In this document: positions 18,245 through 27,302 of the stretch, piece after piece
Numbering within the stretch: the stretch's first letter is position 1
How the letters are laid out: each line of letters starts with the position of its first letter
From: Erythrobacter aureus
GTDB lineage: Bacteria > Pseudomonadota > Alphaproteobacteria > Sphingomonadales > Sphingomonadaceae
Assembly (NCBI RefSeq): GCF_003355455.1
Contig: NZ_CP031357.1
Span: forward strand, 164,501 to 228,500
Length of the DNA: 64,000 nucleotides
Direction of reading: 5' to 3'
The notes under the pieces: model-generated
Seen by the model: only the letters and a program-made list of their open reading frames with translations
Database searches by the model: none
Told to the model about the DNA's origin: nothing
Made by a program: the position numbers and the translations under genes

Positions 18245-19537
18245 TCAGGAGCGGGCGAACCGACCACGTCTTGGCCCCAGATAGCCGAACAGATAGGCCG
18301 CCACCTTGCGCATCTGGATTTCCTCCGCGCCTTCGGTGATCCGATAGCGGCGGTGGTGGCGATAGATGTGTTCGAACGGCTTGTGACGCGAATAGCCGAT
18401 CCCGCCATGCACTTGCATCGCACGGTCAGCCGCTTGGCAGACCAGTCGGTTCGCCCAGTAATTGCACATCGAAACCTTGTCGGAGATCGTCTTCTCGATC
18501 TCCGCATGCGGCATATTGTCCATTTCCCACGCGGTCTTGTAGATCAGCAAACGCAGCATCTCGCATTGCGTGGCCAGCTCCACCAGCGGGAACTGGATCG
18601 CCTGATTCTTCGCCAGCTCCTCGCCGAAAGGCTTACGTGTCCGGGCGTAGCGCACGCTCTCTTCGACGCAGTAGCTTGCCGCACCGAGCGACGATGCCGC
18701 TTGGCGGATACGGTTCTGGTGGACAAAGCTTTGTGCCAGAGCAAGGCCGCGTCCCTCCACACCGAGGATCGCGCTGTCGGGCACCCAGACATCGTTCACC
18801 GACAGCCGCGGATGGTCGGTCGGCATGTTGAAAGTCCACATCCATTCCTCGATCTCAAGGCCGGGGGTGGGATTGGGCACGAGGAAGCAGGTAATGCCGC
18901 TGGCATCGCCATTCTCTCCACTGGTGCGCGCGAACATCGCGCAATGAGTGGCGACGTGCATGCCGGTGATCCACATCTTCTCACCATCGATACGCCAGCC
19001 ATCAGCCCCGTCGCGCGTTTCGCGGACCGCCGTGGTTTCCATCCAGGTGGCATCCGATCCATGATCCGGCTCGGTCAGGCCGAAGGCGACGCGGCGCGAG
19101 CCTTCGAACCCGCCTTCGATGAATTCCCGCTTCTGTTCCTCGGTCCCAAAGGTTTCGAACATGGCGACGAAGGGAAAGTTGCCGACGATCGAATGTTCGT
19201 TCTGCAGGTCGTTGTGCAAGCCAAGCCCGCGCTGGGCGAACCGATCGCGGATCACCGCCATCCACAGATTCGATCCATCCTTCCCGCCATATTTCCTCGG
19301 CGCGGAGAAACGCCAATGTCCTGCCTCGTCGGCAATCTGGCGGGCCTGCCGCAGCAGGTCCTCCCAGGCTTCATTCGGTAGACCGCCCTGCTCCCAATCG
19401 GTCCGCGCATTCTCGCGGCGGTGATCGAAAAACCGGATATTGTCGTCGCGGGCGACCAGCGGCTCGATCTTCGCCTCGATAAACCTCTCGAGTTCCGCGT
19501 AATAGTCCTCGAGCTCCTGCGGAATGGTGAAATCCAT
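18245..19537 (-). CDS. Acyl-CoA dehydrogenase family protein
   Basis: FAD enzyme of about 430 residues that introduces an alpha-beta double bond into acyl-CoA. From MDFTIPQELEDYYAELERFI it carries FGLTEPDHGSDATWM (substrate and FAD contacts), KMWITGM, and the C-terminal AMQVHGGIGYSRHKPFEHIY and RHHRRYRITEGAEEIQMRKV blocks. GAGGAA lies ahead of the ATG at 19537. It begins 4 nt after the phosphotransferase/DUF6285 frame ends, the standard partner arrangement for this dehydrogenase subgroup. The exact acyl chain is not readable from sequence. Confidence 0.93.
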   Translation of the reverse strand: MDFTIPQELEDYYAELERFIEAKIEPLVARDDNIRFFDHRRENARTDWEQGGLPNEAWEDLLRQARQIADEAGHWRFSAPRKYGGKDGSNLWMAVIRDRFAQRGLGLHNDLQNEHSIVGNFPFVAMFETFGTEEQKREFIEGGFEGSRRVAFGLTEPDHGSDATWMETTAVRETRDGADGWRIDGEKMWITGMHVATHCAMFARTSGENGDASGITCFLVPNPTPGLEIEEWMWTFNMPTDHPRLSVNDVWVPDSAILGVEGRGLALAQSFVHQNRIRQAASSLGAASYCVEESVRYARTRKPFGEELAKNQAIQFPLVELATQCEMLRLLIYKTAWEMDNMPHAEIEKTISDKVSMCNYWANRLVCQAADRAMQVHGGIGYSRHKPFEHIYRHHRRYRITEGAEEIQMRKVAAYLFGYLGPRRGRFARS

Positions 19538-19541
19538 CGGC

Positions 19542-20172
19542 CTATTCCTCTTTCGTCCATGTCTTCCGCGCGATCGCCAGCGCAGGGTATTTCGGCATGT
19601 CGACCGCCAGCTTGTCGAGTGTGTTTCGTCTGAGCGCGGCGAGCAATCCCGGCTGAGCCAGTGTAACCTTGCCATCGATCAGATCGCGCGCCAGTTTCGC
19701 GTCGCGCACCTCTGTCCGGACAGCATTGTCACGGGCGATTATGCCGAGCGCATTGCGGGCGACCGCATGCTGGAAGCGATCATGGCCGTCCATCCGGTCT
19801 TTCACAGTCGCAAGCCATTCCGAGATTGCGACCGCCAGCTCCCCGGCACTCGCCTCTCCCCTCGGTTCGGACGTACCCGAACTATCCGGCAAATCGCGCT
19901 CGCGCTCTTCTCGGGGTGCGTCTTCCTCCAGCAAAAGCAGCAGGTCGAGTTCCTGCTCGCTGGTTCGGCGCGAGATGAGCGCGCGTTCGAGTGTGCGATC
20001 GGCTCCTTCACGCCAGGTCGCACCCATGCGCCAACAACCGAGCGCCCACCAGCACGTGCGATAAACCAGCCACCAGCGGAAGCGCGCCGGATCGACCTCG
20101 CGGCCGTAAAGGCTTGCATATTCTATCGACTGATCGCCGAGCGTCCCGAGGCCATAAGCCGGCCTGTCGGGG
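19542..20172 (-). CDS. Continuation of the phosphotransferase fused to a DUF6285 domain
   Basis: After the frameshift the reading frame runs on through the phosphotransferase end (FRWWLVYRTCWWALGCWRMG, RRTSEQELDLLLLLEED) and, with no stop, into about 100 residues matching DUF6285: GELAVAISEWLATVKDRMDG, FQHAVARNALGIIARDNAV and a final LRRNTLDKLAVDMPKYPAL. In most relatives DUF6285 is a separate small gene between the phosphotransferase and the dehydrogenase. Here the two look fused, unless a second base error removed a stop and start. An independent start is possible only at weak codons such as the internal ATG at 20027. Together the two parts would make a protein of about 455 residues. Confidence 0.65.
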
Positions 20173-20910
20173 CCGCGAGAACCGCCATACGGTCATGCAA
20201 CCATAAGCGATATCCTCATGGTAGTCGCCGAGATGCGCCAGTTCCCAGTCGAGCACCCCGGTCAGCGTGCTCTCCTCCACCATCAGATTGCCGAGCCGGT
20301 AGTCTCCATGGACCAGCACGGGTTCGATCGGCGAGAGAAGATTGCCCTCCAGCCATCTCAGCGCCAGCGCGACGATCGGCCGATCCGCCCCGGCCTCCTC
20401 GAACTGCTCGCGCAGACCTGCCACACCGTCGGACGGTTCTAGCCGAGGGAGATCAGGCAGGCTGTCCAGCGGAGTGTTATGGATCTCGGCAAGCTCCATC
20501 GCGATGTCGGCGCACAGATCGAATGCCAGCTCGTCCCCTTCATTCGCAGCAAGAATGGCGCGAGGATCCGCCGTCCCGGGGAGCGCCCGCATGACGAAGC
20601 CGGTTCCCAGACAGTCGGTTTCCTCCAGCTCGACCACGATTTCCGGGGCGCGCACCCCGCGCTGATGAACGGCGCGGATGACGGCGGCTTCGACATCGTG
20701 CCCGATCGCCCGCCCTTCCATCATTGCTGCGGACGGCGCACGGCGGAGGATAAAATCCCTTCCCGCGCTCGAAAACCGCCAGCTTTCCATGGTGGCCCCG
20801 CCGGTCAGCCTCTTCAGGCCTTCCGGCGCCCCTATTCCAACCCGTTCAAGCGCCCGGGCCAGTCCTTTCGCGAGCGCGCTTGCGCTTTCAGTCTCTCCCA
20901 TGCGGTTCAT
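20008..20910 (-). CDS. Phosphotransferase (APH-like), N-terminal part, frameshifted
   Basis: Aminoglycoside-phosphotransferase-fold kinase of the type found beside acyl-CoA dehydrogenases; some relatives phosphorylate hydroxyacyl-CoA. The catalytic loop VHGDYRLGNLMV and the metal site GVLDWELAHLGDYHEDIAYG are intact. After WRFSRP the frame turns into nonsense (RQAGLWPRDARRSV...), while another frame carries the expected continuation DRPAYGLGTLGDQSIEYASL. Removing one base from the GGGG at 20169-20172 restores it. The residues after that point in this frame should be ignored. Whether the break is a mutation or an assembly error cannot be told from the sequence. The start MNRMGETESAS has no strong ribosome-binding site. 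Confidence 0.8.
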   Translation of the reverse strand: MNRMGETESASALAKGLARALERVGIGAPEGLKRLTGGATMESWRFSSAGRDFILRRAPSAAMMEGRAIGHDVEAAVIRAVHQRGVRAPEIVVELEETDCLGTGFVMRALPGTADPRAILAANEGDELAFDLCADIAMELAEIHNTPLDSLPDLPRLEPSDGVAGLREQFEEAGADRPIVALALRWLEGNLLSPIEPVLVHGDYRLGNLMVEESTLTGVLDWELAHLGDYHEDIAYGCMTVWRFSRPRQAGLWPRDARRSVDRICKPLRPRGRSGALPLVAGLSHVLVGARLLAHGCDLA

Positions 20911-21001
20911 GTGTGAAGCGAAACGCTCTGTCGCTCAAGCCCGGACCTCTTGCGGCGGTGGGTCGTTATTCCGACAAGCCAGTCTATCAGGAGATACTTT
21001 T

Positions 21002-21409
21002 ATGCGCCTTCCCGCCAACGCCCATGTCGCCATCGTCGATGGTGAGAACTTCACTGTGATGCGCAACAGCGGCAAGCCTTTCGAACCCAAGCTAAGCGGC
21101 GCGGAGAAGCCCGACCTGTCGGCAACCAATTTCAGCGCCGGGGTGAAGCACCAGGATGCCGTCGGCCAGCGACTCGGGCGGACGGATCTGGATGAACTAG
21201 CCCATGGTGCAGCGGCAGCGGAATGGCTCAATGCCAAGTCGATAGCGGGTGAGATCACCGACGTCTTGGTCATCGCCGACCCCAAGACACTGGGTGAAAT
21301 GCGCAGGCACTATCACTCCGAACTCGAGAAGCGCCTGGTTGGTGAGATCGATAAAACAGTCACCGGGGAACCGACCGACCGCATCGAGGAAATCATCGCC
21401 AATACCTGA
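21002..21409 (+). CDS. Host-attachment-family protein (baeRF-like)
   Basis: A 135-residue member of the family named 'protein required for attachment to host cells', related to a release-factor-like fold. It reads MRLPANAHVAIVDGENFTVM near the start, then ATNFSAGVKHQDAVGQRLGR, and ends with LVIADPKTLGEMRRHYHSEL and EIDKTVTGEPTDRIEEII. The ATG has AGGAGA eight bases upstream. It has no signal peptide, so the family name should not be taken as a surface role; the activity is not established. It stands alone, divergent from the phosphotransferase gene. Confidence 0.85.
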   Translation: MRLPANAHVAIVDGENFTVMRNSGKPFEPKLSGAEKPDLSATNFSAGVKHQDAVGQRLGRTDLDELAHGAAAAEWLNAKSIAGEITDVLVIADPKTLGEMRRHYHSELEKRLVGEIDKTVTGEPTDRIEEIIANT

Positions 21410-21546
21410 GGTATCGGACGAACGATTGTAACAAGTCGGCAGGCTAACCTGTCGCGCCCGCAACACTTTTCGTCGCGTCGCCCTTGTGTCGACATATTCG
21501 GTTGGCATTAAGCTTCGCCTAACCACGGAGGGTGTATAGGGTCGGC

Positions 21547-22563
21547 ATGCCTAAACGATTTTTTGGACGACTGCTGGCGATCGGGGCGATGCTTGCGTCT
21601 GCCCCGGCGCTGGCGCAAAGTGGCGGGTTCGAGGCCCAGTTCGACAATGCCCTGGGGACACAGGTCCGGGCACCGCAAACGCTCGAGGCCCTGTACGAAA
21701 CTCCGCTCGCACGCGAAATCGCGATGCTTGCCGACGGCTCGAATGGCCGCATCGGCGTCTATGCGGTCGACCTGGCTACCGGGCATGAAGTTGGCGTGCT
21801 TGCCGATCAGCGCTTTCCGATGGCCAGTACCAGCAAGGTCGCCATAGCGGCCGCCTATCTTGCCGGGGTGGACGAAGGACGTTGGAGCCTGACGAGCGAG
21901 TTTCGACTGCCGCGTCCCGGTGGCGCCTATTTGCCCGCCTACAAACATCTCAGCCTGATGATTTCCAAGAGCTGTAACGACTGCACCGATGCACTGTTGG
22001 CGGCAGTCGGTGGCCCTCGGGCGGTAAACAAGTGGATGCGGAATGCCGGAATCGAAGGGTTCGAGCTGAGCCGCGATATCCGCACGCTGATCCGCGAAGA
22101 TGGTCGGATCGACCCGGCCTGGAGCGTCGACGCGAAGGACAGCGCCACGCCGCGCGCAATGGGGCAGTTGCTGGCCGGAATTTATCAGGGCAAGTGGCTC
22201 AGCGATCATTCGCGCCGGTTTCTGCTGGACGCCATGGAGGAAACGACCACCGGAAAACGGCGCATGCGCTCGGCGCTCCCCGTCAGCGCCAACCTCGCGC
22301 ACAAGACCGGTACGCTCAGCCGCACGGCGAGCGATATCGGGATTTTCCACACGCCCGATGGACGCGCAATCGCCGCCGCGATTTACGTCACCGGGCAGAG
22401 CCCTTCCATGGCGATCGAAAATGGCAGCCGCAGCCGCAAGCTCGAGGCACGGGCCAATCGCGATGCCCGGATTTCCAGCATCACGCAGGCGCTATACCAT
22501 GGCTTCGGGCGTAACGTGAACGACGGGCGCAACTGGGCTTCGGCCGAATATGGCGGAAGGTAA
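21547..22563 (+). CDS. Exported class A beta-lactamase-like serine hydrolase
   Basis: A 338-residue protein with a clear Sec signal (MPKRFFGRLLAIGAMLASAP, cleavage after ALA). The penicilloyl-serine fold motifs are STSK at about 94-97 (Ser94 nucleophile), SCN at 142-144 in place of SDN, and HKTG at about 252-255. The segment that should form the omega loop (REDGRIDPAW, DAKDSATPRAMGQLL) lacks the classical ExxxN arrangement, so the deacylating glutamate is not obvious. It may hydrolyse beta-lactams poorly or act on another substrate. ATG 21547 has AGGG close upstream. A bidirectional terminator follows. There is no ampR-like gene next to it. Confidence 0.85.
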   Translation: MPKRFFGRLLAIGAMLASAPALAQSGGFEAQFDNALGTQVRAPQTLEALYETPLAREIAMLADGSNGRIGVYAVDLATGHEVGVLADQRFPMASTSKVAIAAAYLAGVDEGRWSLTSEFRLPRPGGAYLPAYKHLSLMISKSCNDCTDALLAAVGGPRAVNKWMRNAGIEGFELSRDIRTLIREDGRIDPAWSVDAKDSATPRAMGQLLAGIYQGKWLSDHSRRFLLDAMEETTTGKRRMRSALPVSANLAHKTGTLSRTASDIGIFHTPDGRAIAAAIYVTGQSPSMAIENGSRSRKLEARANRDARISSITQALYHGFGRNVNDGRNWASAEYGGR

Positions 22564-22589
22564 GAGTCCGGCAACTCGATAAAGAAAAA

Positions 22590-22620
22590 GGGCGGCGCCG
22601 GAAGGCACCGCCCTTTCTTT
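22590..22620. terminator. Bidirectional terminator
   Basis: Ten-base stem GGGCGGCGCC (22590-22599) and GGCACCGCCC (22604-22613), one mismatch, GGAA loop, with TTTCTTTT on the right and AAAGAAAA on the left. It serves both the hydrolase gene and the convergent lipoprotein gene. Confidence 0.85.
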
Positions 22621-22654
22621 TCGTGAACGCTAACCGTTCGCGAAGCGTGCGCGA

Positions 22655-22906
22655 TTAGTCGGCAGCAGCTTCGGCTTCGGTTTCGCCTTCGACTTCAGCT
22701 TCGACTTCAGCAGCAGCTTCGTCGGCTTCGGCAGCAACTTCTTCAGCACCGGCTTCCATGGCGTCGCCAGCGGCTTCCATGTTTGCTTCGGCGTCAGCAG
22801 CAGCCGAATCGGCGGTTGCTTCGGCAGCGTCTTCGGTAGCTTCCGAGCAAGCTGCGAGGGTCAGGGCAGCAGCCGAAGCAGCAGCGAAAAGAGCGATCTT
22901 GCGCAT
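22655..22906 (-). CDS. Tiny Ala/Glu-rich lipoprotein
   Basis: An 83-residue protein with a lipoprotein signal MRKIALFAAASAAALTLAAC (lipobox LAAC, Cys20). The mature part is almost wholly Ala, Glu and Asp with no aromatic residue, likely an acidic helix or disordered chain anchored in a membrane. The DNA is made of GCTTCGGC/GCAGC-type near-repeats and could slip during replication. No family is recognised beyond the low-complexity composition; small acidic or helical lipoproteins of this style are common in sphingomonads. It is convergent with the beta-lactamase-like gene and shares the intergenic region at 22907-23153 with polA. Confidence 0.8.
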   Translation of the reverse strand: MRKIALFAAASAAALTLAACSEATEDAAEATADSAAADAEANMEAAGDAMEAGAEEVAAEADEAAAEVEAEVEGETEAEAAAD

Positions 22907-22978
22907 AGTTCTAAATCCTTGAACAGCGAGTTTTGAGGTGGTTCGGAGGCCGAAGGCCCCCTCTCCACGCGAGTCCCG

Positions 22979-23065
22979 AATTGGGGCCTCACAGTGTCTA
23001 AATAATGGCCAAATTGGGGCCTAGCAAGCAGATTCACCAGAATCTGCCACATTTTGGCCCCAATT
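22979..23065. repeat. Triple AATTGGGGCC repeat with nested hairpins
   Basis: AATTGGGGCC occurs as direct copies at 22979-22988 and 23012-23021, and inverted (GGCCCCAATT) at 23056-23065. Between the last two lies a perfect hairpin GCAGATTC-ACCA-GAATCTGC (23028-23047). The outer pair and inner hairpin can form one long stem. The region separates the divergent lipoprotein and polA genes and overlaps a possible lipoprotein promoter, so operators or a folded leader are the likely roles. Confidence 0.6.
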
Positions 23066-23153
23066 CCGCTGGGAATGGCAGGAATCCGCCGATTGTCGTG
23101 ACGAGGAAAAATCGCGCTCCCCAAGGGGCAAGCCATTGCTAAGCCGCCTGACC

Positions 23154-25986
23154 ATGGGTGAAAAACCACATCTCTACCTCGTCGACGGCTCGGCCTATAT
23201 CTTCCGTGCCTATCACCGGCTCCCCCCCTGACCGACCCGAGGGCACTCCCGTGGGCGCGGTCTATGGGTACACCACGATGTTGTGGAAGCTGGCGGACGA
23301 TCTGGACAAGGCCGATGGTCCGACCCATCTCGCGGTCGTGCTGGACAAGTCGAGCCAGAGCTTCCGCAACGAGATTTACGATCAATACAAGGCCAACCGG
23401 CCCGATCCGCCGGAAGATCTGGTTCCACAATTCCCCCTGATCCGCGATGCAACGCGGGCCTTCAGCCTGCCGTTGGTGGAAGAACCCGATGTCGAGGCGG
23501 ATGACATGATCGCCACCTATGCCCGCGCGGCGCAGGAGCAGGGCTGGAACGTCACGATCGTTTCCAGCGACAAGGACCTGATGCAGCTCGTGGGCGAAAA
23601 GGACGGCGCCCGCATCGATATGCTCGATACGATGAAGAATGCGCGCATCTATGTCGAAGAGGTAGAGGACAAGTTTGGGGTGGAGCCCGAAAAGGTTGGG
23701 GATGTGCTCGCGCTGATGGGCGATTCGGTCGACAACATCCCCGGCATCTTCGGCGTGGGTCCCAAGACCGCAAGCAAGCTCATCGCCGAACACGGCGATT
23801 TGACCGCGGCGCTGGACGCGGCCGAGGGCATGAAAAAGTCGAAGCTCAAGGAGCGCCTGATCGAGCACCGCGCCGACGCCGAGCTCAGCCGCGTGCTGGT
23901 GACACTGAAGGAGGATTGCGACCTTCCCATCGCCCTCGACGATATGAAGCTCGACGGCGTGCCGAGCGAACCGCTCGCCGCATTCCTCTCCAAGCACGGC
24001 TTTACCAGCCTTCTGAAACGGCTCGATGCAGGTACTGGCAGCCCCTCTCGCACAACCGATCTTAATCCGGCCAAGCAAGATGCCAAGGGCGCGCCCGCCA
24101 GCACCGAGGGCAACCGTCAGCCGCTGCCCGACTATCCCGCGATCGACCGCTCGGCCTATGAATGCGTCCAGACCATGGAGCGGCTGGAAGAGTGGATCGA
24201 ACGCGCCCATATGGCGCGCGTGGTGGCGGTCGACACCGAGACCAGCAGCCTCGATGCGATCCGCGCCGATCTTGTCGGGATCAGCCTCGCGCTGGGAGCC
24301 AACGATGCGTGCTACATCCCGCTCGGCCATGGCGGCAGCGACATGTTCGCCGAAAAGCCCCCGCAGATCGACAAGGCCGCCGCGCTCGAAGCCCTGAAGC
24401 CCCTCTTGACCAGCGACGCCGTGCTCAAGGTCTTCCACAACGGCAAGTACGACCTCAACGTCCTCGCCCGCAATGGTATCGCGGTCGCGCCGATCGACGA
24501 TACGATGATTATCAGTTTCGATCTCGATGCGGGCCGTCAACTCGACGGGATCGGCGGCGGCCACGGGATGGACGAACTGGCCGACCGCCACCTCGGCCAC
24601 ACCTGCCTCAGCTTCAAGGAAGTGTGCGGGACCGGCAAGAAGGCGATACCGTTCGGCGAAGTCCCGCTCGACAAGGCGACCGAATATGCCGCCGAGGATG
24701 CCGACGTCACCTGGCGGCTTTATCGCCATCTCAAACCGCGGCTGGCGACCGAGGGGGGAACGAGGATCTACCAACGCGTCGACCGCCCGCTGGTCCCCGT
24801 GGTTGCGCAGATGGAGCGTCATGGCATCAAGGTCGACCGCGTCCGGCTGGCCAAGCTGTCGGAGGAGTTCGCCGGCGAGATCGCACGGCTGGAAAAGGAA
24901 ATATACGAGCTGGCCGGCACCGAGTTCACTGTCGGCAGCCCGAAACAGTTGGGTGAAGTCCTGTTCGACACCCTCGGCTACAAGGGCGGCAAAAAAGGGA
25001 AGAGCGGCCAGTATTCGACCGATCAGAGCGTGCTCGAGCGGCTGTCCGGCGAAGGCGCGGAGATTGCCAACAAGGTGCTCGAATGGCGCCAACTCGCCAA
25101 GCTCAAGAGCACGTATACCGATGCGTTGCAGGCTGCGATCAACCCGGAAACCGGGCGCGTCCACACCAGTTATAGCCTGGTCGGCGCGCAAACCGGGCGG
25201 TTGTCCTCGACCGATCCAAACCTTCAGAACATCCCGATCCGCACTGCGATCGGCCGCCAGATCCGCGAAGCCTTCGTCGCCGAGGAAGGCCATGTCCTGC
25301 TCGCCGCCGACTATTCGCAGATCGAATTGCGGCTGGCGGCGCATATGGCCGATGTCCCGACCCTGAAGGAAGCTTTCTCCAATGGCGAGGACATCCATGC
25401 GCGCACCGCCACCGAAATGTTCGGCGAAGTCAATCGCGATACCCGCGCTCGCGCGAAGACGATCAATTTCGCGATCCTCTATGGCATCAGCCGCTGGGGG
25501 CTGGCCGGTCGGCTCGGTGTCCAGCCCGATGAGGCGCAGGCGATGATCGACACGTATTTCAGTCGCTTTCCGGGCATCCAGAAATACATCGTCCGCACGC
25601 TCGAACAGGTGCGCGAGCGCGGTTATTCTGAGACATTGTTCGGGCGCAAGACCTGGTTCCCGCGGATCGGTTCGAAGAATCAGGCCGAGCGCCAAGGCAG
25701 CGAGCGCGCAGCGATCAACGCGCCGATCCAGGGCACCAGCGCCGACATCATCAAGCGCGCCATGGTCCGCATGATGCCCGCACTCGAAAAGGCGGGCCTC
25801 GGCCATGTGCGCATGTTGCTGCAAGTTCACGACGAACTTGTCTTCGAACTGCCCGAGGGAGATGTCGAAGCCGCATCCCAGGTCATCGAGCACGTCATGG
25901 CCGGCGCGGCGCAACCTGCCGTGACGCTTGACATACCGCTGGGCATCGACATCGGTACGGGTTCCAGCTGGGGAGCAGCACACTGA
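23154..25986 (+). CDS. polA: DNA polymerase I (N-terminal frameshift)
   Basis: Replication and repair polymerase with three domains: 5'-3' flap nuclease, 3'-5' exonuclease (AVDTETSSLDAIRADLVG, HNGKYDLNVL, YAAEDADVTWRLY, so the proofreading site looks intact) and polymerase (LLAADYSQIELRLAAHMA, RARAKTINFAILYGISRWG, LLQVHDELVFELPEG). The true start is the ATG at 23154, encoding MGEKPHLYLVDGSAYIFR and then AYHRLPP, but a TGA follows after the C7 run near 23222-23228. The correct frame resumes at EGTPVGAVYGYTTMLWKLAD. Adding one C to that run and one to the CCC near 23236 restores LPPLTDPEGTPVG. A GTG at 23158 is in frame with the rest but would lose the first nuclease motif. polA is rarely dispensable, so base-call error is likely. 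Confidence 0.92.
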
Positions 25987-26030
25987 ACGAGATCGAGGAC
26001 TTCGTCGCGCGCACGCGCAATCCACGCTGG

Positions 26031-27263
26031 ATGAATGTGGCCCTGCTGAGCGTGATCGCGGCGGCAATGTTCGCCACGCTCCTGCTCGTCTATCAGACCG
26101 TGGAAGCCGAACGCGCCCAGCGCGAACAGGTTGCGAAAACCACCGAGATTCTGGAGGAACTGCGCTTGGTCAATAACGCGGCTCTGAACGGCGAGACAGG
26201 GCAGCGCGGCTATCTCATCACACTAGACCGGCGCTATCTCTCGCCATACCAGATCGGACGTGAACAGATCGATCCGGCTCTCGATCGGATCCGGGCGCTC
26301 ATCGGCGACGAAGCGACTCCGCGCCAGACCGAGCTGATCGACCAGATCGACGCCCTGGCCCGCGCGAAATTCGACGAGATGGCAGCCAGTGTCGAGCTGC
26401 TCGAGAACGGGCAGTTGCTCGATGCGCGCCGCGCGGTGCTTACCGACGAGGGTGTGGAGACCATGGAACGGCTCAGTCGCGCGATCGCCGAAATGGAGCA
26501 GATTGAGAACGCGATACTGGCCGATCGCAACACTCAGGCGGCGCGAACCGAGGCGCGTTTGTTGCCACTGCTGGGTGCCCTGTTGGTATTGTTGATCTTG
26601 GCCATGATCGCAGGTGCCCGGCTGGTCGGCCGCGCGGCCAGGGCCGAGGCCGAAGCGGCGCAGGCGGCGGTCGTCAGCGAAGCACGGGACCGCGCCGACC
26701 TGCTTGCCCGCGAGCTCAACCACCGGGTCAAGAATCTCTTCGCGGTCATCCTTGCAATCGTGCAAATGAGCGGCCGGGACAAACCGGAAGCCAAGGAAGT
26801 CACCGAGAGCATCGCCCAGAGAATCCGCGCCCTGCTCACCGCGCACGAAGTGAGTCAGGGCGAATTGGAACGGCCCGTTGCTTCGCTCCGCGCGCTGGTG
26901 GAAACGTCGCTCGCACCGTATCGCTCGCGCAAGCACACTGCCGAAATCGATGGCCCGGAAATCATGCTGCCGGCCAAACGAGTGACCCCGCTCGGTCTCG
27001 TCCTCCATGAGCTGACGACCAATGCGGTGAAGTACGGCGCCTGGCAATCCGAAGGCACGGTGAGTGTGACCTGGACGGAAAAAGACGGAAGGGTGGCTCT
27101 CGAATGGCGCGAGAGCGGCGCGAATATCGAAGAGGTTCCCGAACGCAAGGGGTTCGGCAGCCTGCTGATGACCAGTGCCGCACGGCAGTTCGGCGGCACT
27201 CTCGAACGGAAATTCACGAAGGATGGCCTGCGGGTCTCGATCGAGCTTCCGGTTGATGACTAG
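26031..27263 (+). CDS. Sensor histidine kinase, CHASE3 + HWE/HisKA_2 type
   Basis: Membrane sensor kinase of about 410 residues. A first membrane helix (VALLSVIAAAMFATLLLVYQ) is followed by a periplasmic CHASE3 domain (about 24-170, with ALNGETGQRGYLITLDRRYL), a second helix (LLGALLVLLILAMIAGARLV) and a kinase core whose phospho-acceptor is His231 in LARELNHRVKNLFAVILAIV, the HWE/HisKA_2 signature. The N-box is LVLHELTTNAVKYGA. In alphaproteobacteria such kinases often feed the general stress response (PhyR-NepR) or light/stress signalling; no partner is in the window. The ATG at 26031 lacks a ribosome-binding site; an in-frame CTG at 25983, overlapping the polA stop and preceded by GGGGAG, fits better. 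Confidence 0.88.
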   Translation: MNVALLSVIAAAMFATLLLVYQTVEAERAQREQVAKTTEILEELRLVNNAALNGETGQRGYLITLDRRYLSPYQIGREQIDPALDRIRALIGDEATPRQTELIDQIDALARAKFDEMAASVELLENGQLLDARRAVLTDEGVETMERLSRAIAEMEQIENAILADRNTQAARTEARLLPLLGALLVLLILAMIAGARLVGRAARAEAEAAQAAVVSEARDRADLLARELNHRVKNLFAVILAIVQMSGRDKPEAKEVTESIAQRIRALLTAHEVSQGELERPVASLRALVETSLAPYRSRKHTAEIDGPEIMLPAKRVTPLGLVLHELTTNAVKYGAWQSEGTVSVTWTEKDGRVALEWRESGANIEEVPERKGFGSLLMTSAARQFGGTLERKFTKDGLRVSIELPVDD

Positions 27264-27302
27264 GCTTGCCTTGCCGCTGCCCTGCTCATAGCAGGTGGCC
27301 CG

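Noticed and set aside
22655..22860. Tandem repeat locus in the Ala/Glu gene
   Set aside because: The near-repeats follow from the Ala/Glu codon composition; no exact repeat unit with fixed period was found.
22861..26067. A 1,068-codon minus-strand frame across polA
   Set aside because: Shadow frame; the plus strand carries all DNA polymerase I motifs.
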